Positions 36,011-47,245 are shown, counted from the stretch's first letter. The stretch is 64,000 bases of DNA from Porogramme epimiltina (GCA_900155495.1 FTLJ01000572.1:1-64000); one strand, 5' to 3'. Made by a program: numbers and translations. The notes: generated by a model not told the origin, from the sequence alone.

Positions 36011-37109
36011 TTGAAAGTGAAATGGGGGTGTGAATGTGTGTGGCAGATCCCGCTGCGTGAGGTACTAATTTCCCTGCAGTGCCCTGTATAAGTATTGATT
36101 AGGCCATCAAATTGCTCAATGAAGCGTGACGATTCTGATGCCCAAGATGATAGTCTCCGTGTCAGGCTGACCGTTGCTATTGATTGAAACGAATATTAGA
36201 AAGACTTGATCATCCTGTACATTCTTCTTGAATAGACACTACCTTATAAGAGACCCGTGATCAACAACGTGTCTCAGAAGCATGATAGGCATCATAGGTA
36301 CGCATGGTCACGTCAGCCCTATGGATTCTTGAGAGATATCCGTATCAACGCCCGACTCTTCTATCCGAAGCATGTGAGATGCTATAGTTCTGCCATGATA
36401 TATCAAGGGACCCTCGTTGTAGGGATGCTTCATCTCACACACTCTCCTAGTGTCAATCCTTTTTAAATACGGGGGAGAGGGCTGTAGTAGGAGACGGAGT
36501 CAGCGTCCCGGGTATTGATAACTTGATCTTAAAATAAAATACCATACAGAGAGATTTCCGTCACTAAGAGAGGAGATCCGGAGAGTCTAGGAGACGGGAC
36601 GTCGACGGTTGGTAGTATGTCTGATCCTGCGGCGACGGATCCAGAAACAATGTTCGAACTTAAACGCAAGTGGCAAGCATATTGGTGCATGGAGTACCAC
36701 TGTGGGAAGAAGTATCGTAGTTTTCGTTGAAAAGTTCTTTCATCATAACAAGGTCATTTTGATGTGTTGGGAACCTGAGGCGAGGTGCGACTCATGAACA
36801 CGCCACAAGGAGTTTTAAGCTCTCAACGACTTAGATGTGACGTGGTACACCTGATTCTCATCCCTAGGCTTTGGCGGCATTCGTTTCTTTTTTTAACTTT
36901 GTTTACATTGACATGCCCACTCAATATCAATTCCGTAACACTATTGGTATAAAAACCCACATGCACTCTCAGACCTACAGGGCCCTGGATCCAGCCTGCG
37001 CTCGTGCAGGTACCGTCACCGTGGAACACGCCGTTTATTTCACACCTTATCGAGTCCGACAGACCTTCTAAACGGCTCTCAGAAGTTGAGTCTGGCAACT
37101 CTTTTGTAA
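36011..37109. other. AT-rich spacer in the DUF6534 array
   Basis: No supported gene. Plus-strand frames at 36257-36466 and 36609-36797 and the minus frame at 36823-37098 have no motif. Confidence 0.4.
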
Positions 37110-37605
37110 AATGTTGGGACTAGCGTGAATTGCTAGCCACGTAGCGAATAAAGCATTACAATAAACTAAAATTCACGCTCTCTTCAGTGTCAATATCTCT
37201 TAGCGCTGACTATGGCTTAGGGAAATAGTAAAAGCCACGAAGAGGAACATAAGTGGGAAGCTCTATCTTATAAGAATAGATCACATGCTACCGCAATAGC
37301 CTGCCCTACGTCGCAGATTCTGAGAAGTAGAAGGGCCAGCGCATGATACAGTCAGATCTAATTATGAATGGGGGTATGATAGGACGACATACGCTACTAG
37401 GAGTGCACGGTTGACCACGAGGACGACAAGACTGTGAAGTGCGGACTTCATTCTAGTTACCGAAGATGGTTAAGAGGTGAGAATAATGCAATACTGTGTG
37501 AAAACGTACTTTTCAACGTCCACAAAGCTATTACGTGAATAATATACGAGCCCGATGGAGAGAATGACTGTAGTGCGTTGCGCAGTGCGTTTATCTTTGA
37601 GTTGA
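37110..37605 (-). pseudogene. DUF6534-like array copy 3, 5'-truncated fragment
   Basis: Only the C-terminal half is present. On the minus strand it reads a helix like VILSIGLVYYSRNSFVDVE (about 37510-37570), MKSALHSLVVLVVNRALLVA (about 37390-37450), LRICDVGQAIAVA (about 37285-37320) and the Tyr-Cys-Asn end near 37150. The N-terminal exons found in the other copies are absent, and the fragment ends abruptly next to the duplicated block at 37606. Confidence 0.55.
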
Positions 37606-37867
37606 CCCTCGAGAAGCGCACCCCTGCCTGGGAAAGCTCTATGGGATTAAGGGAAAGGCGAACGTCGTTTGCGCCTGCTCCCGTGGTGCCCATCGAAAAA
37701 TTCAAGTCGGATATCGCACGCAACACAGCCAAGCTCTAGGTAAGTTGTGGTCCCCGAGAGCCCCGGGCACCTGTTACATTCTCCTACCCGTTCACTTATT
37801 CTGGGATCTGCTCGCAATTGAGCCTTGCTGAAGTTAGGGGTACGATTTGATGCACATAGGATTACTT
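37606..37867. repeat. Duplicated block R, copy 1
   Basis: About 262 bases that align nearly end to end with 47558-47820. On the plus strand both contain a short exon-like frame reading APAPVVPIEK...IAR.TAKL followed by GTAAGT here or GTAAGT-like in the other copy. That frame is closed by a stop in each copy, so it is probably a fragment of a gene I do not recognise. It adjoins DUF6534 copy 3. Confidence 0.6.
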
Positions 37868-38011
37868 GAACCCGAATGTCGATGTTACGTCCAAGTAACA
37901 TATTTACTACATAGAGTCCGTTGAAAGACCTACATGACTAGTGTTACATGGGTATGCATTCGCTCGTGTAGGCTGTTGACTCTTCTGCGCGGACGGATTG
38001 TAGAGGTTACC

Positions 38012-38215
38012 GAAACCAGTACATTCAGTACTGGTGTCCGGACAAGGCCGTCAACGAGACGAGCGGTGTCCGGGCAGCGGGGGGGCACCCAGCGCTTACA
38101 CAAAACTAAATCTGAAGCAAAATAGGCGTGCATTGCTCGAGAGTCGAACCCAGAACAAGCTCACTTCCACACGTGCTAACCAGCTGTGCCATCTAATCTT
38201 GAATGTGGAAAAATA
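38012..38215 (-). mobile_element. tRNA-derived SINE-like element, left copy
   Basis: On the minus strand it has an RNA polymerase III A box (TGGCACAGCTGG, 38180-38191) and a B box (GGTTCGACTC, 38141-38150) at tRNA-like spacing. An unrelated body follows, then a tail (38024-38074) shared with the right copy. The A and B boxes suggest tRNA ancestry, but the acceptor and anticodon stems do not fold into a good tRNA, so it is a SINE head and not a tRNA gene. The outer end contains the palindrome CCAGTACATTCAGTACTGG. Confidence 0.6.
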
Positions 38216-38344
38216 TAAAGATAATATATCACTTTTTTTTGACCTCCACCTGCGCAATACGGTGCCTCACGCGCGTTCATACTCACCCCTCGCTGTACAA
38301 ATACCTACCCTGTCCTTGCACGCTACTTACTGCACCGTTAGGTC

Positions 38345-38432
38345 CATTAGGATTAGGTTAGGTACTAGGGGCTAGGTGTTAGGGATTAGGGGTTAGAAGT
38401 CGCGAGTTAGAGGTTAGGATTATTGGTTAGGA
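38345..38432 (+). repeat. Degenerate telomere-like tract
   Basis: A run of irregular GTTAGG/TTAGGG-type units (for example TTAGGATTAGGTTAGG, then TTAGGGATTAGGGGTTAG) extends for nearly 90 bases. The fungal telomere repeat is TTAGGG. It lies between the two SINE-like elements and is followed by homopolymer runs of G and T (38441-38465). Confidence 0.65.
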
Positions 38433-38504
38433 TGTCTCGTAGGGGGTTTTTTTTGGGGGGGGGGTCTGAGGCTTCAGAAAGCATTATGTTGGACTTATTC
38501 CTAT

Positions 38505-38735
38505 GCATACCAAGGTCCTGCTGGCACGGTTGGCTTAGCGCTTACGTGGCTCGGACCTGTAGTGGGTTCGAATCCAGTGCAGCGCTGCATCCTTTTAGCT
38601 CCAATTTAGAGGGCCAAAATGAGCGCTTGTCAGCTCTGTTTGGGCAGCCGCCTTTCACGTGACTGGATTCCCGACGCCCGGACACCGCCCGCGGCCGTCT
38701 CGTTGACGGCCTTGTCCGGACACCGGTACTGAGTC
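38505..38735 (+). mobile_element. tRNA-derived SINE-like element, right copy
   Basis: A box TGGCACGGTTGG (38522-38533) and a B box GGTTCGAATCC (38565-38575) sit at tRNA spacing. The body contains TTTAGAGGGCCAAAATGAGC, and the tail at 38676-38732 (GCCCGGACACCG ... CTCGTTGACGGCCTTGTCCG) is the reverse complement of the tail of the left copy. The two elements are inverted, with their pol III heads facing each other. Confidence 0.65.
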
Positions 38736-39335
38736 CCCTCGCGACGGGGAGTGAACGGTCGTGGATAGCAAGCATCAGACACGCCGCGTGAACGAGAAGC
38801 ATCCTTTAGGATGGGCGGCCCGTCGTCAAAGTTACGATAAAGTACACTATAGAGTTCTGTGAGTCAGCACTCCTAACGATGCGTGGTCATCGATTTGTTG
38901 AGAGAGGACCCACCTTGAAAATGTAAGCGTCAGGATCCGATCACGAATAGACCCTGGGGCGTGCACACTGTGCCGCCAGGAACTGCCAGATTACCGTATG
39001 GTGCTGACTAATTCACGGTCAGCGCTTCAGCTGGCCACTGAGTACTGAGTACTGAGCGCTTGAGGCCTGAGACCTGAGGCCTGACAGGGCTCTCGTTGAA
39101 TGTTAGAAGCAATGATCCCATTTGGGTCGTGATGCAGTGAGTCGCTGTCTCATTCAAGTCTACCAACCTTATTGATATTGCTCTTAGGAGTAGCCGGCTG
39201 CCACGTTGTGGTAGGCTTATGATGATCGTTCTCTCCGTAACTATCTATCTTGGAGCACGATAGGACTTGAAAGCTAAAATTGAGAGCCGAATTTGCAGTG
39301 AGCGGAGCTAGATCTATCTGGTGATGTTTTTCAAG
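38736..39335. other. Intergenic, upstream of the esterase pseudogene
   Basis: No gene seen. Around 39040-39090 there is simple repetition (GAGTACTGAGTACTGAG, then GAGGCCTGAGACCTGAGG). Confidence 0.4.
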
Positions 39336-40741
39336 ATGTCCTTTTGGCAACTTTTGGCTGTTGTTCCGTCTGTTGTCGCCGCTTCCACAGTTTCCCAGGG
39401 TCTCCACGGCGCCTCTTCACCACCAGTTTTGCTCGATTTTGCCATAGTATTTGGAAAAGCGAATGGTACTGTGACCCAGTACTAGTATCTGGGACTGCCC
39501 TATGCACAGCCCCCCGTATGTCGCCACATCCGTTCTTCAGTCTGTTGGCTGACGCGCCGCACCACGTTCTCACTCTCAGAGTGGGTGACCTACGTCTACG
39601 CCCTCCACGCGGCGTGCCACCGTTCAGCGGGACCCTCAATGCGACGGAGTTCGGAACCGGTCTTTCTAACAAACGTTCCCAAACCTCACACTTCCAAGCA
39701 GCATCCCATCCTCCGCGAGCGCCTACCTCTCAAGGTTCACCGTCCTTGTTCATGTTCCACAGAGAAAAGACTGTATGCATCGTTCCATAGCTGTTCTGTG
39801 CACAAGCTTCCTGTGGTTGTGGTGAGCCCAGGATGCCGGTGAACGAGAGTCCTCTCGCCGACAGCATGATGTATAGTGGATGTACGGCAGTGGATTCTAG
39901 GTCGGATCCAATGCCGTATACGTCCCAATGCTCCGGCACAGTCTTCGCAGAAGCGTTGACGGCGCTTATGGACAAGACACTGAACAGCTTGGATCGGTCA
40001 AGGTTAGTATTCAACAATCTTCCGTCTCTGAACAGATCGTTAAGTGATATGGCAGCAAGTAAACATACCCTGGTTCCCCCGGGCCGACGGAGCGTACGTT
40101 GCAGAGCCCCAGCGACGCCAGCTGCTCTCCGGAGCTATTGCGACTATCCCGTTCATAACCGGTGAGCATTAGAGCCTCTTGTACTTCACGCTTTCTGTCT
40201 TAAAGTTACTGGGAACGATAAGGATGAAGGCTCCGCTTTCTCCTTCCCTACTCTCAACATGACGTGAGTTTCCCTCCGACTTAAAGACGTATTTCAGCGG
40301 ACACAGTACTGGTCTGGGTGCCAGAACGGACGAAGAACTCCTGGATTACATCAATTCCAACTACTATCGTAACACGACCCGCGAAGCAGTCGCCAAGATC
40401 CTCGATCTCCACCCTTCCGACCCCGCTGAAGGCTCTTTTTCGACACAGGGGACTAGTCTGCTCATTATCCACAGTACAAACGCGTGTCAGCTTTCCAAGG
40501 GCACTTCACTCGGGAACTTCATCTACAGTGGTGGCGACATGGGTGATTACCTTGAGTACCTCATTCGTTTCGCTGCTGCCTTTGACCCCAATGGTGATGG
40601 AGCGACACATTAGACATGAAGGAATCCCCGAAGATTCTCACGTTCTCGGGAAACGAACCGAATCTGAGCGTGATGTTGGACACTTACCGGGAAAAGCAGA
40701 TGGTTTACATCGCGGAACTTAGTTTGGCGGACCCCATTTGA
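39336..40741 (+). pseudogene. Type-B carboxylesterase pseudogene (copy 1)
   Basis: Clearly related to the three esterase genes at 54-64 kb. It begins MSFWQLLAVVPSVVAAS with a signal-peptide-like start, but the first exon meets an in-frame stop after GKANGTVTQY. Relative to copy 2 it has lost an internal block around position 39,930 that removes the exons holding the catalytic Ser motif. A second deletion near 40,500 joins the Phe-Gln-Gly segment directly to the GGGDMGDY region, removing the exon with the catalytic His. Further stops follow (for example after DPNGDGATH). The end matches copy 2 (ADPI, stop 40739-40741). It cannot encode an active enzyme. Confidence 0.85.
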
Positions 40742-41001
40742 ACATCTTTGTAGTAGGCGCTGGTGAACAAACATAAGACACTAGCTAGTAAGTACAATCA
40801 AAGTTCTACCTAGCAATTGCATCGAATACTGCAAATAGGAAAACCCAGGCCAGAAGCGAGCTGTGCAGGATTGGCGCGGAGAGAGAGAACAGGAGGGCAA
40901 GAACCGAGAACATGCACATCTATAGTACCACATAGCGTAGGTGCTGGACCTTACGCTTACTGTGTACAGATCAACACCTCCCAACCGGTCGTAACCTACA
41001 C

Positions 41002-42780
41002 CTACACCCCCAGAGATAGCCTTTCGAATTCAACGCTACCCATGTCTTCTTCCCTGGGAACATCTCCACTCGCATCGCTATTCTCCAGGTGCCCGTGTTG
41101 CATATGCTCTGAGCTAGATTCGACGGGAGCCCTGACAGCGCCAGGGGCAGCGACAAAGCTCGGGAGAGTGTTCGCAGAATGGTACGAGATGTATGCCGGG
41201 TCGTCAGAGGCAACCTTGACAGACCGAAGGTTGGATTCCTGGAGGTTCATAAGAAAGCGGGAGATGAGGATTGCTGTAAGGCTATTAGAGGATGAGAGTG
41301 TGGAAAGTTTAGGCGAGTGTTGTGAAAAACAAGGAGACATAGCGGCAACATACGGTGGGGTGAAGTCAGTGATATAACTCCCACTATTGGCAATCCCGGT
41401 CTGGAGGAATATCTGCATAGTAGGTGTTGGGGAGTGACAAACTTAGAGTAGACTATAGGGATACTGACAGATGTGAAAGCAAATGTCAAGTCTAATATAT
41501 TGAGTAAGAGAAGCAATCTGAGAGCTCCGTGAGTATCGCGGAGTGGAAATCAAAAGACGACATATGAATTAACGTACACGAAGTAGATCGTTCCTACCAT
41601 GGACAAGTATCAGATAGATCCCCAGATGCTGGAGGATATCGGATACGCACCGTCACGCAAGAATACATCTGTCAGTGACACATGACGACGTATAAAGAAT
41701 AATTTTGCAGGAGAGGCTTGGCGGCACAGCTCCCACCACGTTACGACAATGACGAGTGCATCTGCCACAATGAGGGAGCCTCGAGAAGCAACGAGCCCTG
41801 AAGTAGTCGTCAATTTGTGTGACGCGTGCAGAGAAAGCTGATTGTACGCACAGCTAGGATTGATGACAGTGCATGAGTTCAAGACGCCTGAGAGGATTGG
41901 TGGGATAATGAACTTGCCCAATATACACCCGCTTCGAAGGGGTGAATTGCAAAACCCCGCAGCCAAACACCGGGTCGACTACTCCGCGGAACCCAAGTGC
42001 AATATCAGCCTACCACGCATGTGTATATCACAACATAAGTGCGAGTACATTCCCTAGGACAACGAAGAATACGCACGACGTCCACTCCCAGGGGACCGAG
42101 AGAAATGAGAAGGATGAAGGCGGAGAAAGCCCGTGATTTAGTCAAAGCAAGTACTCGCATAGCAGAAAACACTGGGCGACTCGGTTTTAATAAAATGTCT
42201 CGCAGAGCGTCAATTCAGCGGTCGCCTACCTGCCGGTGATATGAATGTGGCCATATCCACAATAGCATACGTCCATTGTATCCCATTGCACCTGGAATCT
42301 CTGCTCTCATCTCCCGTAATAGCTTAAATAGCCGAGTAAAGCTTAACTCACACCTAGGAGGGTGCGAAGATGTCAGCCCACATAGAATCCCAAGAGTATG
42401 AGTCAGTTACACTTACTTCATCGGTCACGGATACATTAAAAAGAGCCACCAGAGATAGTGTAGAGGACACAAGTATGACGGATCTGTTTGTGAGGAAGAG
42501 GACGCCTGCACCAGAGAACTCGCGCCTCCAGAAGAGATCTATCTCGCGGTCGGTGGTGAGGAGGTGCTCGAAGAAGATGAGAGCTAAGAGGCAATGGCTG
42601 TCAGAGTTGTACCTTGCATGTGTGTGATGTGACTTGCTACTGACCCGACGCTGCGATAGCGACATAGTTATATACAAGGCTGCGACAGTGCGCTGTTAGA
42701 GTAGCGTAGACGGTACGGGGGAGGACCCGGGATGCTACTTACAAACTGTCGAATATGCTAATGATGGTGTTGCTGTCCAT
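41002..42780 (-). CDS. DUF6533 multi-pass membrane protein
   Basis: Starts at 42780 (MDSNTIISIFDSFLVYNYVA). Exons in phase give IAASALIFFEHLLTTDREID, the family core LFWRREFSGAGVLFLTNRSV and ILVSSTLSLVALFNVSVTDE. They continue CNGIQWTYAIVDMATFISPA, VFSAMRVLALTKSRAFSAFI, ADIALGFRGVVDPVFGCGVL, SRGSLIVADALVIVVTWWEL, FVLLLLNILDLTFAFTS and PPLTAILISRFLMNLQE. A soluble tail ends in SLGV (stop 41002-41004). The DREIDLFW and seven-TM pattern are characteristic of DUF6533 proteins of Agaricomycetes, whose function is unknown. One microexon of 16 nt is needed (41578-41593). Two apparent frameshifts disappear when alternative acceptors are used, so I regard the gene as intact. Confidence 0.75.
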
Positions 42781-43929
42781 GGCCGCGGTTGGGTCACTAG
42801 ACAACCTGACCGGAGGGGAGATGGCGATGCAGTTCTTGGGGGATTCATGCTGTAGCAGCAGTTCATATATGTCCCGTCCGGCGAATAGTAATCTACATTT
42901 AGAAGGATCTCGATTGATGCTCTCATCGAGTTGCCGTCTGAGTTGCTTGAGTGCTAGGTGTCGGAAATGGACGAACGTACGGGATGTAGATGCTAAATGG
43001 TTCATCTGACGATTCACCCGCCTTAGTAGTATGAGGTCGATCCGTGTGCTGCGACCATCCGAATGTTCATGAAAGCATGATGATCCGAGTATGTTCGCTC
43101 AGCCTACCTATTCATATGCAGTACGGCCCTGTCATATGTATCGAGTTTGCATCTAGTCCATCATGTATCAGCTACGCTGAGACTATACATCGCCGAATGG
43201 AATATACTGAGTTGCCGCCGCCCAGTTGTTCCCGTAGATAGCATGGTGTGTATGAAGTATCAGCTCGCAACTCAGAACTGTCTATTCTGACATGTGTACT
43301 ACGGGAGATATAGAATGCGATCTGCTCGGACAATGAGAGTATTGTGCTAGATAGTGATCGTGTCTCACCTGTTTATCAGCTCCCCTCAAACCGGTATTCG
43401 ACGTGATAGGTAGGGCATAGCACCGGCTTGCATAGGCATCCGCGCGGGTGCGGGTAAGGGTGCTCATCTGCAGATCCGCGGTGATGAACTCTTCTGAAAA
43501 TAAATGGCTCACGGATAATTGCGTAATACTGTTGATAAGTCCGGCAAACTGCCTCATAGTACCCACACTCCGATGACGAGATGCGAGCTCGGGCATCTCG
43601 TACACAAGGTCTCCACGAACGACGCGACAGGCATGAACGGCCGGCTGAATCCAGCGGCCCGGCCCCCAGGGTCTTGTTGTTCACATCTCCCACACCGCAC
43701 GCTGAGTCCTTACTAACGGAGCACGACTGGTACCTGATGTTTTTCTTGATCGGGAAAAGGGCGGAGCGGACGGGAGAAGGGGGTGCAGTTGTTCTGGGAA
43801 CACTGGGAAGCGAGCCGGATGTTACGGGAGCGGAAGGTGCAGGACTCGCACGTTCCGATTCTGTAAGAATCGGTCTTTATGTTCCGACTTCAATGCGTAT
43901 CACGTGCTGTCCTTCTCCCGGCAAATGCC
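42781..43929. other. Intergenic region
   Basis: No supported gene in about 1.1 kb. The minus-strand frame at 42739-43017 runs upstream of the DUF6533 start and is probably leader sequence. Around 43855-43880 there is a short hairpin (CCGATTCTGTAAGAATCGG). Confidence 0.4.
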
Positions 43930-44299
43930 GCTGGCGCATCAGCAAACACCGCATTTCCTTCTATGTATTTAGGGCATTGCAATTAGTGATCTGGTTTGCA
44001 AGCGCTCGCAATTGACGGCAATTACTTACAACCGGGGCGCGAGATTGGAAACCGCCCTAACCGCTTGTAATGGGGTGGGCCGTATTGGGACAACTCGCAA
44101 TGTACGGGTGGGTATTGGGACGGATTGTGACGGATTGCGAGCCAACAAGATGCGTTGTGGTAGCTAGAGTCAGTCATAATATGGGCCACCGCTCCGGGGA
44201 ATTTTTCTCGGGGCAAAATTCTACTATTCATAGACACACAGGATTCGTGCTTTATGAGCACAATGTATATTGTATTTGTTCACAGAGACATATGCGACA

Positions 44300-45590
44300 T
44301 AATGTCATTACATTATCGCATCCTTCACCGTCGGCTCCATCCTCCGCACCCACAAACGCAGCATACGGCAGCTCTCCGTCTGTGAATGAGAACTCCACGC
44401 CCCGCCGCCGCTGCCGCTCGACATGGTCGAGTGTGGGGCCCGCGGCGAACAGCGGCGCACCCGTGGACGCGCGGAGCGCGTCGCAGAAGCGAACCCCCTA
44501 CGGGCTGCGAGCAGGTCGGCCGTGAAATGCAGAACGCCGCCACACGAACGCGTGTGCCGCGAAGTCGAAGAACCGATGCGGGATGTTGACATCGGCCTGT
44601 GAAAGGGAGGGGCATGAGGGAAGTGTCGCGGAAGGGCGAAAACAGGGGGGAGAGGAAGGGAGAGGAAGGGAGCGCACTCACCGGATGGTATGTGTACTGT
44701 CTCGCAGATCTCTAAGTACCACAGGACGGGGAGAACTACGCCGTCGAGGATCTGTGTTGGCTAGAGGTGGACATCCGACCTGAAACGGAGTGACCACTGG
44801 CAGTGCTGGAATGGGCTGAGCTCACCCGTCAATGGCGTGAGCAGTGAGCACTATCTTGAACGACACCGGCGTATCGCACAGGAGCGGGAGTAGGTCCCGC
44901 GCGACAGAGCGGTTTGGCGCAAGGTTCAGTGTGAGGCGCATCACGCGGTACTGGTGGAAGCTCACTTGGACATCCTGTGCATGGTACTTGACCCCATGCA
45001 TATTCAGCGTGAGCGCGCGTCGAGCGTCGAGCGCAGGTAGTGGGGTATAGCGGTCCCGTCGAAGATGGCCTTGGGAGGTCGGGATGACGCGGTTCTCCTC
45101 CGTGTGTAAGAGCTCGAGGCCTGCATGTGTCGCGCGCAGCGTGTGCAGCTGGGACGTTGCGCAGTGAACCGACGTATAGGTTGACCTTTTTTGGTGGAGC
45201 TCACATGTTGGACCACGAAGGTAGTCGGGAGTGATGGGACTGACACGCCTTTAGAGCAGGTGCCGGCTGACGTTTCGATACGAGAGAAGGTCGAGGTGAG
45301 CAATCGCGATGAGGGGGGACTCCACACGGGCGAAGATTCGCAAGGCTGTCGAACACGCGCCGAAATCGCGCCATTCCGGCGCTTGTCGACTGTGCGATTT
45401 TCATGATCTACCCTGCGTACGTCTTGACCTCCTCCATCTCTGTCTCCTTCCTCTACCTCTTCTCCCTTTAAGATTTCTTTGGCGGCATCACAGGCAAATC
45501 TCCAGGCATGGTATACTCGAAGTAAGTGTTCGCCATACAATATCCTCTCTGCAACTGTCTCACGCGCTAGTCCGTTTCTCTGTCTCACCC
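44300..45590 (-). pseudogene. Broken minus-strand gene, possibly F-box/LRR-like
   Basis: One good exon runs down to 44826 (ALTLNMHGVKYHAQDVQVSF, then MRLTLNLAPNRSVARDLLPL) before a GTGAGC donor. It has the regular hydrophobic spacing of fungal F-box/LRR proteins. Upstream (45,190-45,590) and downstream (44,300-44,600) coding-like pieces exist (for example IPHRFFDFAAHAFV) but they fall in different frames and meet stops. I cannot assemble a full gene. It lies within the candidate mobile element. Confidence 0.35.
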
Positions 45591-45744
45591 CGATTCCCCC
45601 GGTGCCTCATATCCTCTATATAGCCGTCCTACGGCCGGGACCTCGGAATGGGAGAGGTATGTCCCCAGCCAGTTTGCTTAAGGATCTGCGCCCGCTCACG
45701 CCGCCTGACGCACTCTGAAGGCCACTCGTGGCGTGTGTAGCTCC

Positions 45745-46620
45745 ATGCTCCGGACGCTTGTGCGATGTATTGGGTTCTACGGTGCCATTCCGTGTTACCT
45801 GTTATCGAGCCCCTTCTGGGAGGTCTACCAAGGTACGTTTTCCACCCTGCGCGTGTGGAGTGGAACTTAGGGTGCTAGTGTGCGTGGCAGAATCCGTTGG
45901 GCTTGTTTCACTGTTTGGCCAGCTTTACATGTCCCGGATGTCCGTCAATCCCGGTCTCATGCAAGTCAACGTCTACGCCGAGTCTCTCCGCATCGTAGAC
46001 TTCAAAATCGAGATCAGCTCCATTGACAGGCAGAAGGTCATCACTTGCGACAATGTGGACGTCGAAATGTGCGTTCGTTCCCATGCTCGCGAGACCGCAG
46101 CCACCCCTCCGCCGCACGACTCACGTCCCCTTCTCCCTCACAGTGACACTGTCATCCGCTTCCAAATCATGAACCCGTACCGCACCGCGTTTGGCATGTC
46201 TGGTATGCACCAGGCACTCATCCTCGGAGCTGCGCCGACCACGCTCCGGCACGTTGTCGGCACGCGCATGGTGCAGTCCGTCGTGACTGCGAGCGAGGCA
46301 ATCATCGCTGTGATCGTCGGCGAGCATCTCCCCATTACCGGGGCTGACAATGCAGGATGCTCTCTGTCGCTCAGGTGAGTTCCAGGACCTGCACCTTGCA
46401 TAGGCAGCGCTGATCATCAGCGTGTGCCTGCACGTCCGCTCATACTTCCCCTCGCGCATGCCTAGGTACGTGCACCTACCCACAATCCATGTCAAGGATC
46501 ACACCGTGGGCTTGATGCCCGGCAACCCATGCAAGATTCTAGTGTGTTCTCTTTCTGTCTCGCCTTGTTCAACTCGAGTTTTGCTGACTTTCACACCTTC
46601 AGTACTCAAGCGTTGAGGGC
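45745..46620 (+). CDS. SPFH/Band-7 (stomatin/prohibitin-type) protein, C-terminally truncated
   Basis: Exons 45745-45832, 45879-46068, 46144-46374 and about 46466-46546 join in phase. The start MLRTLVRCIGFYGAIPCYLL is a hydrophobic hairpin-like N-terminus. The SPFH core follows: VGLVSLFGQLYMSRMSVNPG, IVDFKIEISSIDRQKVITCD, DTVIRFQIMNPYRTAFGMSG and TTLRHVVGTRMVQSVVTASE. Family members are membrane-associated scaffolds that oligomerise through a long C-terminal helix. Here the sequence departs from the family after EAI and the helix is missing; after VKDHTV there is only a short tail, and the 3' end is not defined. The gene is probably a truncated, captured copy inside the candidate mobile element. 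Confidence 0.6.
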
Positions 46621-47245
46621 CCGTCGCAATCTTACAAGTGTGTATCAGTAGTAGTACTCGTGTATAGTTGTAGTTGCATAATATATTTGGTCTATTCAAT
46701 GTTTCCGGCATGAGCAAATTGGATCCCTGATGACCTGCCTGAAACCCGCGCCATTTGTTGATGTAACGATTGCAAGGATTGCAAGAGCTGGAATCAGTCC
46801 CAATCACCGACAATTGCTTGTGCGGATGGAAATCCGTCTCAATCCCTCGCCCACATTGTGAGCGATTCGGGGTGGATTGCAATTTGACGCGCAAGGATTG
46901 CGATCAATTCTGGGGGATTGCAAGCCGGGCCCCATGTATTGCGATCAATTCCGGTATATCGCAATGGTCAAATAAGCAACGCGATATAGGCCCTATTATT
47001 TTGGCGATTTATACCATTGTAAGCGATTTCCGCCACTTCCAATACACGCCAAGTTTTTGTCATGTCTGCTGATGCGAGGGAAAGGAGGAAGCGGACGAGG
47101 ACTCGAAGATGACGGTGGTACCATTCCGGACGATGTCGAGGCAGGTAAAAGCATCAGCGACTCCGTTCTTGCCCATGTCGTCGATCAACTACAGGGGGCT
47201 AGCACGACCACGAAATCGAGGTGTTCCCCCAAAGTATCATAAGGT

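Larger units (their letters stand above)
43930..47060. mobile_element. Candidate DNA transposon or gene-capturing element with motif-dense ends
   Basis: Both ends are crowded with ATTGCRA/TYGCAAT motifs: the left block lies at about 43,980-44,150 and the right at about 46,760-47,010. Read outward, the two blocks resemble each other (for example CCCACCCGTACATTGCGAG on the left complement and CTCGCCCACATTGTGAGCG on the right), as expected of inverted subterminal regions. Between them are a truncated SPFH gene and a broken minus-strand gene, and no transposase. Exact ends and a target-site duplication were not found, so the call is tentative. Confidence 0.4.

Noticed and set aside
38130..38200. 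tRNA gene on the minus strand
   Set aside because: A and B boxes are present, but acceptor and anticodon stems do not pair, and the segment is joined to a tail shared with the element at 38505-38735; it is a SINE head.
42350..42680. Frameshift making the DUF6533 gene a pseudogene
   Set aside because: Using an acceptor a few bases further on (CCTCTTAG) restores the frame and gives the normal family sequence ALIFFEHLLTTDREIDLFW.
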